64,000 bases of DNA from Nothopassalora personata (lineage: Eukaryota > Ascomycota > Dothideomycetes > Mycosphaerellales > Mycosphaerellaceae), in the NCBI GenBank assembly GCA_033816765.1, contig CM066293.1:2170001-2234000 (forward strand), read 5' to 3'. The notes beneath the pieces were generated by a model, which did not search any database, was not told the origin of the DNA, and saw only the letters and a list, made by a program, of their open reading frames with translations. Of this stretch, positions 1 through 9,511 are shown piece by piece; position 1 is the stretch's first letter; each line of letters starts with the position of its first letter. The translations under genes and the position numbers were made by a program.

Positions 1-8
1 TGCACAAA

Positions 9-23
9 CCCGGGCTTATAACC
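9..23 (-). other. Copia-1 primer binding site (half-tRNA type)
   Basis: Directly next to the LTR end, the minus strand reads ggttataagcccggg. The same sequence follows the LTR at 26,373-26,387. Its complement resembles the anticodon arm of initiator tRNA-Met (GGGCTCATAACC) with one CA-to-TA change. Drosophila copia is known to prime from an internal cut of tRNA-iMet. The assignment here is inference from that similarity. Confidence 0.55.
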
Positions 24-270
24 TGTTAAGTTAAGACCTAATAGGATACGTAGTTAGCAGCGGAGTGGAGTAAGAGATTAATCTTCAACTAGCTAATAGC
101 CACAGGGCATACAGCAATATATTAGGAACCAATGCGTTAATTGTGTTAGATGTCTATCTAAGCTAAAGGGGAGAGAAGGTGTCTTCCGATAAGCTAAGTC
201 ATCGTAGATGCCTTAGGCTATTAGATTACAACCTAACTGTTAGCTCCCCTTAAGATGCTACATCTTAATA
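24..270 (-). repeat. Copia-1 LTR (5' LTR of an element extending off the left edge)
   Basis: This 247-bp sequence is the reverse complement of the LTRs at 26,124, 33,053 and 61,089. It starts TG on the plus strand and ends TA, which is CA after RIP. Because the primer site lies on the left side (9-23), this is the 5' LTR of a minus-strand element whose body is outside the window. Confidence 0.85.
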
Positions 271-279
271 GATATACCT

Positions 280-740
280 ATAGCCTAGAATAAAGCTCCT
301 TAAGATATTACTAGAAGTGTAGGATATATAGTAGCCTATAAGCGCTAGAAGAAGGAGGATATATAAGCCTATAGTATAATTATAGCTAGATTAGATTCTA
401 TATTAAGGCTAAACTTTAGAGATATAGACAAGTTAGCTAAGGAGTTATATAACTTAATAAAAGCAATATATAAGCCTATTATTATAATCGATCTATATAA
501 TACTCTAAAAGTAGCTAATTATATTAAACTAGATACTATAAGACCTAATATATTAAAGTACTATAAAGACTTTTAAGTATAGGTATATAACTATAAGACT
601 ACTATAGAGCAATTTATTAGATCCTCCGTAATTAATAATAAGTTACTACTTAAATCCTCCTTTATCCTCCTAGATAGTATCTATAGATTATACTTTATTA
701 AAAGCCTAAACTATATTAAATAGCTTAGGATATAGAGATA
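280..740 (+). pseudogene. Gag-like relict of a Copia-type element
   Basis: A plus-strand frame running from about 385 to 735 reads as a coherent hydrophilic, helical, Lys/Leu/Ile-rich peptide (for example LRLNFRDIDKLAKELYNL). It is broken only by TAA/TAG, as expected after RIP. The style is that of a Copia Gag capsid region; no protease, integrase or RT is attached. The element has no visible LTR of its own. The identification rests on composition and sequence style only. Confidence 0.4.
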
Positions 741-743
741 TAA

Positions 744-924
744 TATAAGGGCAGCCTATAGCTACCCCTTATATATAATACGGCTATACCCGGCTTAGTA
801 AGCCGTACGTAACGCGTATACGTATACTAGGAGACGCGTATAGCGTCTGTAGAAGAAAGTAAGCTTTAGTTTATCTACGATTAGAAGATCGTAGGCGTAC
901 TATATATTACGATATCCCCTTATA
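744..924 (+). repeat. Gypsy-A2 LTR
   Basis: This 181-bp LTR starts TATAAGGG (TGTAAGGG before RIP) and ends TTATA. Four other copies are also exactly 181 bp: 14,957-15,137, 15,603-15,783 (minus), 18,776-18,956 and 47,384-47,564 (minus). It is a diverged relative of the 196-bp Gypsy-A LTR at 7,960. Confidence 0.85.
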
Positions 925-1325
925 ACCCTCGCGGTCCTAATAGTTCTAAAGCTTTCCCTTATTATAATCTATATACGCTATAGAGCACGATCGTAACGTA
1001 CGTAATAGCAAGTTGCCTACGCTCCCCCTAAGCCCTAGAGTATAGTAGTAGGTGCGTCGTATAGCCTTAGTTATAAGAAGAGAGGCCTTACGGGCTAAGA
1101 TTAAAGAATAAGAGATATAGCGGGAAATTAAGCGGCTAGAGATCTTACGCGCTATAAGCGTACCGCCTCCGGAGTAGATAGGAGGGAGGAGAGAAGATTA
1201 CCTCCCTACTATAACCCCTACCTCTATCTCTATAGCTACTAACGATAATATTCTAGTACGAGGCGCGGCCGTAGCGTATACGACTCGACCGCGTCTAAAA
1301 GAGCCGACGCCTTTTAGAGGGAATT
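925..1325 (+). pseudogene. Gypsy-A2 leader and gag 5' fragment
   Basis: Follows the LTR at 744-924 and is the reverse complement, with a few RIP differences, of 46,960-47,383 in the minus-strand Gypsy-A2 copy. It also matches the start of gag in Gypsy-A (8,185-8,530). The frame is interrupted by TAG codons at Gln/Trp positions. It stops abruptly at the Gypsy-B LTR, so Gypsy-B appears to have inserted here or to be joined by rearrangement. Confidence 0.7.
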
Positions 1326-1528
1326 TATTATGTCTCGTTCTAGAGCTAGTCTTAAAAGAGAGATAAGTTAAGTCACGTAGCGGTATTCTTTAGAGAGGCT
1401 AAAGCGAGCTAAGCGAAGATAAATAATTAGAATAAGAGTGTATTCCAATTAGTAAAATAGTAATATAAGTTAAACGTATTAAAACTATAAGGGATTCTTA
1501 GCGTTCCTAAATATAAAGGAGATTTGTA
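1326..1528 (-). repeat. Gypsy-B 3' LTR
   Basis: Matches 7,849-7,959 over its first 110 bp (ttatgtctcgttctag and onward). The far end shares ggattcttagcgttcc with the related LTR at 19,306-19,560. The outer end is TA (TG before RIP). The inner boundary is approximate. Confidence 0.65.
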
Positions 1529-1734
1529 GATCTTAGTAATTAGTCTAATTATTCTAAGCATAAGTAGTCTAATTGCCCTAAGTCTAAGCGCTCGGGTAGG
1601 ATAAGTTACGTACTCGTCTCGTTATTATAATTCTAGGGTCTATAGGAATTATTCCGTAATACTATCCCCTTTTTAACCTAGCTTCGTCCCGAAGCTTTAT
1701 AAGCCGTTATTATTTCTTATAGTAATAGTTAACT

Positions 1735-2281
1735 ATGTCTTCTTCCTCCCTTAAACGCCGTTAATAACTTGCTCTAGATACTAAAATCTCTAGTATTAAA
1801 ATAGCTCTATATACAAATTGTTAGAAGTCTTAATCCTCGGGCGCGGTAGTAAAGTGTATCGTAGGTTCTCGGTCTAGGAAGTGTTCGGCCTATATTCGAA
1901 AAGACTATAAGGATTACGACGTGTATCTTTCTCGTCCGGAGTAGGAACGTCTTCGCGATTCGCGCGATAAGCTTAAGCTAGAGCTTAAGAGGATTAAAGA
2001 GGAGGAGGTGCGGCTAAAGATACGTAAGGTCCGTCTTCGGAAATAGCTACGCCTAGCTAAGCGTCGTACCGACGACGCCGTCGCTAAGGAGTTAGAGGAG
2101 CTCGAGGAGGAAGAGGCGCGCGAGGAGCTAGCGTCTCTTAAGTAGGCGTCGGGGGTAGAGGTGTCGCCTTCGCTAGTTTCTTTCTCGGATATCCTAGAGA
2201 TGCCCGTAAACGACTAGGCGGCGCTTTCTAGGGCGGAACCCTAGGGCGAGTCCCTAGGGGTAGAAACTTATTAGGGTATTT
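1735..2281 (+). pseudogene. Accessory ORF of Gypsy-B, antisense to pol: Cys-containing plus coiled-coil protein
   Basis: One plus-strand frame runs from an ATG at 1,735 to a terminal TAA near 2,281 (about 180 codons). Its internal breaks are all TAG/TAA. The N-terminal part has short spaced cysteines (KCIVGSRSRKCSAY) that could bind zinc. The middle (DKLKLELKRIKEEEV) and the following ELEELEEEEAREEL stretch are a strongly charged predicted coiled coil. The tail is acidic and Ser/Pro-containing. It lies between the end of pol and the 3' LTR but on the opposite strand. Function is not recognised. It could be a regulator or structural helper of the element, or a captured host gene. Confidence 0.55.
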
Positions 2282-2313
2282 ATTTATAAGTTATATCCCT
2301 ATTTCTATTAATC

Positions 2314-2386
2314 GGCTAGGTAGCTTAGTAGTAGAGCGTAAGCTATCTATACTCTTAAGGTTGTAGGTTCGATTCCTACCCTAGTC
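2314..2386 (+). tRNA. tRNA-like sequence (probable pseudogene)
   Basis: This is 73 nt long. The acceptor arms GGCTAGG/CCTAGTC pair over 7 bp with one G-U. The D arm (gcttagtagtagagc) has the standard 15-nt layout and contains an A-box-like sequence. The T arm (gtaggttcgattcctac) is perfect and contains the B box. The variable loop is 5 nt. The anticodon arm is 19 nt rather than 17: only 4 bp (TAAG/CTTA) close an 11-nt loop, so no anticodon can be assigned safely. It sits inside Gypsy-B, between the end of pol and the antisense ORF. It is either a decayed tRNA or a tRNA-derived insertion. Confidence 0.45.
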
Positions 2387-2399
2387 GCTCGTTAGCCGA

Positions 2400-5300
2400 G
2401 AGATCTATTATCGTTAGTCTATCGGCGGACCTATTTTTAGTATGATCTAATCTTTTACTAAAAGTTTCGTAGGTATTATTTTAGTTCCTAGGTATTTCCT
2501 AATTCGTCGTATTCTTTCTACTTAACGAGGTATTACTAATCTTTTTTATCTAGGATTTTTTTAACTTCGAATTCGTTTTCTACTTCTAGCTCGAAATAGA
2601 AGCTTTTCTAGCAAGGTGTTTTAGCGTCCGCGGGTTCTAACTTAGAGATATAGAAGACTAGGTAGATTTTAGCGTCTAGTAGTAGTCGTAGGCGGTAGTT
2701 AACTAGTTCTATAACTTTATCGAGAGAAAATAGTCCGACCTTAATATAATCTAGTTTCTTAGTCTATCTTCTTATTCTTAATTTTTTATAAGGAGATAGA
2801 CCTTATCCCCCTTTTTTAGTAGAGGTGCTATTTTCCTCGTGTCTTACCGTTATTAAGACAGTTTATATTATATATCTTCGATCGCCTTACGTGTTTCTTT
2901 ATATACTTCCTTAAGAGTATCCGTCGTTACGATTACTCTTTTAGCTTATAGGTAGGATCTAGGTGTTCCGAATAGGTTAGGATCTTTACTAAAGTCCGCA
3001 TAAAATAGTGTCGTTAAAGTTGTCTCCGATTTATAGTTATTTAGTGCAATCTACGCTATTTGTAGTAATAAAACCTAGTTGTCTTGTGCGTAGTTAACGT
3101 AGTGCCGTATATATTGTTCTAGCGTCTAATTTATCCTCTTAGTCTATCCGTTTATTTCTAGATAATATGCTATTAATAGCTTATGTTTAATTCCGATAGT
3201 TCCTAGAAGCGTTTTCTAGTAATTTAATGTAAATAGCTTATCTCTATCTATTATAAATGCTTAGGGGAATCTATAGTATCGGATAAGTCTATCTAGTATA
3301 AGGTATCCGAGCTACTCTACATTATATGTCTCTAATGTAGGAATAAAGTATACGTATTTCGTAAGTCTATTAACTATAACTAGTATTATGTCGTATAGTT
3401 ATTCCGTAACTTAGTCTCTTAACGGTAGGAGTTTCGTAATAAAGTCTATTATAACTTCGTCCTATGGTTTTATTAGTAGTGCCCTAAACTGTAGATAGCC
3501 GTATCTCGTATGTCTTGTAGCCTTATTTTATTAGTAGTGTACGTATCGTTTAATGTAGCGTAATACCTTAAGTCTTATCTATAGAAATAAGAAGCTACGC
3601 TATATTAGGTCTATAGTCTTTAAAGTTCTAGGGTGTCTATATATTAGTCCGTCGTAATGTTATCGTATGTATTCTTCTTCTCGATCCTTCGGTACTTAGT
3701 ACTTTCCTTACGATATAGGGAATTATTCGTCCTTATCGCCTAATATCCGTACGATATTGTTAAATTCTCTTATATTAGTACTAAGACTTCCGTCGGGGTT
3801 TGTCCTTAGTATCTTATGTTATACTAGTTCTTTTCCTTCTATATAGTCGCTTCTCCGGCTTAGCGCGTCGGCGCGGCCGTTCTCTCTTCCTAGAGTATAT
3901 TTAATTTCAAACTTGTATTACCCTAGTAGCTTCGACTAGCGGGCTTGCCTTCGGGTAAGTTCTTTCGTCGTCGTAAAGTACGTAAGATTCTTATAGTTAG
4001 AAAGAATCGTTAACTTCGGTAGGCCCTCGATATATACTCTCTAATGTTATATAGTAGCAATAATAGCTAGAAGCTCTTTATTATAGATGTCGTAGTTCTG
4101 TTCCGCTATAGTTATTTTCCGGGAGTAATAGGCTACTAGGTGTCTCTTCCTATCGTGTGTCTATGTTAGATACGCGCCTATTGCTATATTAGACGTATTA
4201 GTCTCGATGTAGACTTCCTTACTACTATCGAATAGTCGAAGCGTAGAGGCTAAAGCGTATTATTCCTAAAGTTTCTTAAATGCTTTAATTTGTTCTTTTC
4301 CCTATTTCTAGTTAACGTCTTTCCTCGTAAGCATCGTTATTAGTACTACTGTCTTTACGTAGTCCTAGATGAATTTCCGGTTGTAGTTCGCTAGCCTAAG
4401 GAATAATTGTACGTCCTTAACTGTTTTTAGTTCTAGCTATTCTCTAATTAACTATGTTTTTATAGGGTCGATTGTTATCCCTATAGTACTAATAATAAAG
4501 CCTAAGAATTTAACTTTCTTCTTATAGAATTCGTATTTCTTAGGTGCCGTCTTAAATCCTAATTGTATAAGTTGTTTAAAGACATCCTAGACTTGTCTTA
4601 TATGTTTCTATAGGGATCCTTTCGTATAGACTAGTATGTCGTCTATATAGGCGATAACGTATACGTCGAGTAGGTTTCTAAGTGTTTTGTTAACAAGGTC
4701 CTAGTAGGATACGGGTACGTTAGTTAATCCTATTAGTATAACTAAGAATTCGTAGAGTCCGTATCTTGTCCTAAAAGCGGTTTTCTATTCTTCTCCTTCT
4801 ACTATTTATATAGTATAGAAGGCATCTCGTAGGTTAATCTTCGTATACTAGTCCGATCCGGTTGATCTATCTTATACTTCTTCGATATTAGGTAGCGGGT
4901 ATCGGTTCTTAATCGTAATCTCGTTTAACTTCCTATAGTCTTATACGAGTCGTAACTTCCCGTTTACTTTTAGAACGAATATATATAGAGTTCCTACACT
5001 TAAGGTAGATCTTCTTATCTATCCTTTAGCTAGCTTCTCCTTTAGCTATTCTCGTAGGGTCTATAGCTCTTTCTTAGACATTTGATATAGGGGTCCCTAT
5101 AGAGGCTCTTTCCCTAGCTAAATATTAATCTTATAATCCTATAGGCGGTACTTAGGTAAGGCGGTTTTGCCTCTCTCCTCTTTAAAGAGTCGCGACTACT
5201 TACGATACTCCTTAGGAATACTTAACTCTAAGATGTTAGTATTCTTCGATAGTACGTTACTTCTATTACTTCTAGTAACTTCGTAACCCGGCGGCCCTAC

Positions 5301-5950
5301 GCTAGTGTCTATCCCGGTCGAAGGTAGTTCTTAATTCCTTCTATTCGGCCTAAGCTCGAATACATTAAGCTGTTTCCTTACCTTATCTACTATCGTCCGC
5401 TGTCGATACGTAGGCTAAATGTCGATAACGTAATCGCATTCCCTAAATATAAGTACTCCTCTTCTCTAGTCGATAACTAGATTGTGCTTTCTTAACTAAG
5501 GTATACCTAATACTATATTATAACTAGCTATATTAGTAACATCTAAGGTAATATTCTCGTAGTACTATTAGATAGCTAGTAGTAATAGTATCGTCTCTTA
5601 TTCTACGCTAGGTAACGATAATCCGTCTATCGCGATTAACTCGTAACCCTATTTCTTCTTTAGGGTAGCTAACCCGTTTCTTCTTACGAAAGACTCGGAG
5701 ATAAAATTCCCCGCTACTCCTAAGTCGATTATAACACTAGTCCTATGTCCGTTAACGATTACTTATGTCTAGAAAACTGTGTTTAATGTCGATACGTAAG
5801 CCTAAGTATTATATAACTCCCTTTAGTCGCTTATTCCTAGGGAGCTAATCCTTTTCCTAAATAGTATATAGTTCGCTATACTTCGTGCCTAGAGGCTTCG
5901 GCTAGAACCTATAGCCCGTTACCCTATGTCTATACTTATAGTCTATTACG
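2400..5950 (-). pseudogene. Gypsy-B pol (protease-RT-RNase H-integrase-chromodomain)
   Basis: Minus-strand translation around 5,030-4,860 gives typical RT: RSTLSVGTLYIFVLKVNGKL, then DYRKLNEITIKNRYPLPNIEE. Further downstream come RNase H and integrase segments. At about 2,574-2,440 there is a chromodomain-like end (EFEVKKILDK, QYLVK, EYDE). Stops fall at expected Gln/Trp positions. In life the polyprotein would have reverse-transcribed and integrated the element, with the chromodomain steering it to heterochromatin. It is now non-functional. Confidence 0.8.
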
Positions 5951-6599
5951 TTCCTAGATCTTCTACGATTCTAAGTAGAGAGCCCGTACGTACTATACTA
6001 CTATTCGTAGTTTATTTAAGACGAAAGTTCCTACCGGTATTAGGTATCCGGTATCTATTATTCGGCTTCCTATAGGTAGTTGTTAAAGAACCGCTTTAGC
6101 TAAGTTCTCCGTATTGCTTATAGTTAGGTAACCTTATATTATACCCCTTATCGTATCGAGTGTTTTATCGAACTCGTTAGGGTTTAGGTATCGTTTTCCT
6201 AAGAACTTTAGTAGGAATTCTTCGTACCTTCGTTAGAGGTAGATAATTAACTTATAGAGTTTTCTCGGCGCGTCTACCGTAAACGTATATACTTCGTTTT
6301 CGCCGTCAGTATCGCTCTCTTCTTCTTCGGATAAGTCCTCGCTTAACTCCTCCTATACGTAGTCTTCTTTAATAGTGTCTAGTTTGTTTATTTACTATTC
6401 CGGTGCTAGTAACTAACGTCCGTTCTATTCTAGATCTTAGTTTTCTTTATTATCGTTATCGAAGTAAGATTCGTCTATATCTACTTCTTAGAGCTTATTT
6501 CGTCCGTGTTAAGCTCCTAGGGTTCCTACTAGCTATCGTAGCTAGTACCCTACACCTAACTTAGCGTCGTAGTAGGTTTAGTACGAGTCCTAGTAATAG

Positions 6600-7848
6600 A
6601 ATCGCTAGTAAAGGCTTCCGTAACCGTGTCGAGATTCCTTCTTAACTTTATAGTTAACTCCTCGTACTATTATACTAAACAATCTAATAGTTTGTAATTA
6701 TTAGTTATTTAGTAGTAGTGTATATTATTAAACATAGTATCCTCCTCGTCCTTATAAGAGGTCTAGGAGAGGCGTCGTAACCCGGTTACTATCCTTCTCC
6801 TCTACTCTCTAGGTATAGTTAAATTGTCGGGGTCTAATACTACTCCTAGATTTGCCTACCTTTAGTTGCATTATATTAAACTACTCGCGGCATACTATAT
6901 TTTTACCGCGGCAATCCCGCGCTATGTAGCCTTCTTTACTATAGGTATAGTATATAAGTTTTCCTTTTCCTTTAAAGGGCTTTCCGTAGCTCTTACTCTT
7001 GTTAATCCTCCGTCCTCGTTAGGTAACGTCTAGTTCTATTAGCTATAGTCTATAATAGGGCTAGCTTTATCGTAAGAATCCTCCCTTCGTAATATATCCC
7101 CCTAAGGGTTTACAATCTAGAGTGTATCCTACTATGCCTCCTACTTTAGAGTCGTATTTCTTTTCCTAGTACCGTTCCTAGAGCTAGTTATCGATGTCGA
7201 TTAACGCCTTTATTAGCTCTTCGAGGTTAGTAATCGTTCCTCCGTGTCTTATTAACTCGTCCTTAACGGAGTCCTTAAGCCTACGTCGGAACATAGTTAT
7301 TAACGCCGTCTAGTCCTATCCGGTAATCTGTCTATATTCTTTGAATTTAGCGGTATATTCTAAAGTAGACGTCTTCTACTTTAGGTGTTAAATAATTCGT
7401 ATAGCCTATTAGACTTCGTTCGAGGTTCTAAAGATTAACTTTATCTTATCTTTAAAAAGAGTATAGCTCCTAAACATTCCGGTAAGATCTTATTATCCTA
7501 TACCTTTAAGGTATTCCTTAAGGTAGGGTTTAATCTTATTCTACGCACTTCCGTAAAGGAACGTAATAGCGAAGATAGTTCTTTTATTAGTATCAACTAG
7601 GTTAAATATAAGATATATATCTATCTAATTAACCTAGTCGTTAAACCTAGCCCTATCTCTATAGAAGAGGTCTAGCTTAGTAGCCTTAACGTCGTTCTTC
7701 CTTAGAGTAGGCTCGTTATCGTTATTAGACTTATTGTCCTTCGTAGTAGTCTATCGTAGTAGCGTACGGCGGATGCTTCCTACTTTACTAGGGGCGGGTG
7801 TTCCCCTACTAGCTGCTTAAGTAGCGCTTATCCTAAGGGCGTTTAAAG
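6600..7848 (-). pseudogene. Gypsy-B gag
   Basis: The minus strand, inward from the LTR end at 7,849, reads as a degenerate Gag-type frame, with a zinc-knuckle-like segment near 6,960-6,880 just before the protease region. A related gag start occurs at 18,970-19,305. Exact limits are not clear because of RIP stops. Confidence 0.55.
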
Positions 7849-7959
7849 TGTTATGTCTCGTTCTAGGGCTAGTCTTAAAAGAGAGATAAGTTAAGTTACG
7901 TAGCGGTATTCTTTAGAGAGGCTAAAGCGAGCTAAGCGAAGATAAATAATTAGGATAAG
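7849..7959 (-). repeat. Gypsy-B 5' LTR, truncated
   Basis: Nearly identical to 1,326-1,440. The outer part is missing where the Gypsy-A LTR begins at 7,960 and does not resume after Gypsy-A ends at 14,635. The junction is therefore not a simple insertion. Confidence 0.7.
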
Positions 7960-8155
7960 TGTAAGGGGCAGCCTAGTAGCTAACCCTTACATGTGGCCTT
8001 ACATGTAACATGCGGTCGCGACCGGCTACTAAGCCGCACGTAACACGCATGCGTACACCTTACGACGCGTAATGCGTCTTAAATAAAAGGCAAGAATTAG
8101 TTTATCTACGACTAGTAGGTCGTAGGCGTGCTATATATTACGACATCCCTTAACA
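7960..8155 (+). repeat. Gypsy-A 5' LTR
   Basis: Starts TGTAAGGGGCAGCC, ends CTTAACA, 196 bp. It keeps TG/CA bases that are mutated in the 3' copy, for example tgtaagg versus tataagg, so the two LTRs differ mainly by RIP-type transitions. Confidence 0.9.
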
Positions 8156-8184
8156 GTTCTAATTCTTCTCTTCGTTATAATCTA

Positions 8185-9270
8185 TACACGCTATAGAGTC
8201 CGAACGCGACGACAGTAGCGCTACGCCTACGGCTCCCCTAAGCCCTAGGGCCTAGCAATAAGCGAGGCGTGTAGCCTTAGTCGTAAGGAGGGATGCCCTT
8301 CGGGTAGAGGTTAAGGAGAAGGGGATATAGAGGGAGATTAAACAGTTAGAGATCTTACGGGACGTAAGCGTGCCGCCGGCGGACCCTTAGGGCGAATCCG
8401 GCGGAGAACTATCCCCTACTCCCCCTCCCCCTCCTCTATCTATAGCAACTAACGATAATATCGCAGCTCGAGGCGCGGTCGCATCGTATACGACGCGTTT
8501 ACGTCTTAAAGAACCTACGCCTTTTAGAGGGGACTCGATTAAGAAAGCACGGGTATTCCTAAGGGAGCTCTCTCTTATCTTTGCCCTCTTAGGCGGCACG
8601 TATACGACGAACGAGTTAAAGGTCCTATATAGGGTTATGTACCTAAGCGGAGAGGCAAGTAAGCGATAGTACGCTAACTATAGCATCCTTAACCTTAAAG
8701 GGTATATATACCAGGACTTTAAGGAGTTCTATCGAGACGTATACGGTAACCCTATAAACCGCGTGCTTAACGTAATGTTAGAGTATAAGGCGGTGAAATA
8801 GAAGGATAACTAGACAGTGCGTTAGTTTACGACTAAGCTAGATGTTATAGAGGATTAGTTAGGGGACTATACGGAGGCGTAACGCGTGCGGTATATGCTC
8901 GCTAAGCTTACGCCTAGCCTACGGTCCGTAATCGTTAAGTTTTATAACATCCTAATAACTAGAGAGGAACTAGTAATCCTAGCTTCGCGCATTAAAAGCA
9001 CGGAGCGTAGTAGCGGAGGGTACGACCGCGGGCAGTATAGTCGCCGTAGGCGAGAGACTAAGGGCGACTAAGGGCAAAGCGATCGTAGCTCGAAGTAGTA
9101 GAAGCATAGTTAGGCGTCGCGCGACCCGGGTACGAGTTACTAGCGGGACGCCGGCGGATCGTCTATAACCTTCGATAGGACTAAAGCGGAGTACTATAGA
9201 TGCTATAAGAAGGGTTATATTAAGACGGATTACCCGAATAGGCACCTATAGAAGGACCGTAACGCGTAAG
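8185..9270 (+). pseudogene. Gypsy-A gag (capsid and zinc knuckle)
   Basis: A coherent frame with a Pro-rich stretch near 8,425-8,440, then a capsid-like region (RVFLRELSLIFALLGG; YRVMYLSGEAS; YQDFKEFYRDVYGNP). Near 9,195-9,235 there is a nucleocapsid knuckle read as YYRCYKKGYIKTDYPN, in which positions expected to be Cys or His are Tyr, each explained by one RIP transition. In an active element Gag would form the virus-like particle. The frame differs from pol, so a frameshift or separate translation is implied. Confidence 0.75.
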
Positions 9271-9313
9271 CGGTTCGTAGGGTAGACGCTACGAAGGCTC
9301 TAACTAAGAAGGG

Positions 9314-9511
9314 TAGCGACTAGGGAAAAGGTAGAGGACTAGAAGCGGGTCGCTCCTAAGTCCGAGTTTTCCTAAAGTTAACCCTTTAAGGCGAGTAGAT
9401 ATGTGTCTAGCGTAGCGACTAGGGAAAAGGTAGAGGACTATAAGTGGGTCGCTCCTAAGTCCGAGTTTTCCTAAAGTCGACCCTTTAAGGCAAGTAGATG
9501 CGTGTCTAGCG
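9314..9511 (+). repeat. 99-bp tandem duplication at the gag-pol junction
   Basis: Two adjacent units, 9,314-9,412 and 9,413-9,511, both starting tagcgactagggaaaagg. They differ at a handful of sites. The 99-bp period is 33 codons, so it preserves the frame. Confidence 0.85.

Larger units (their letters stand above)
1326..7959 (-). mobile_element. Gypsy-B, RIP-degraded chromovirus-type LTR retrotransposon
   Basis: A minus-strand Ty3/Gypsy element. Its LTR is present at 1,326 to about 1,528 and again at 7,849-7,959, where the copy is cut short by the Gypsy-A LTR. Reading leftwards it holds gag, a zinc knuckle near 6,960-6,880, protease, RT (about 5,060-4,300), RNase H, integrase and a C-terminal chromodomain (about 2,574-2,440). 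Between pol and the 3' LTR there is a plus-strand ORF and a tRNA-like sequence. The whole coding region is interrupted by TAA/TAG at former Gln/Trp codons, so it is dead. Confidence 0.85.
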
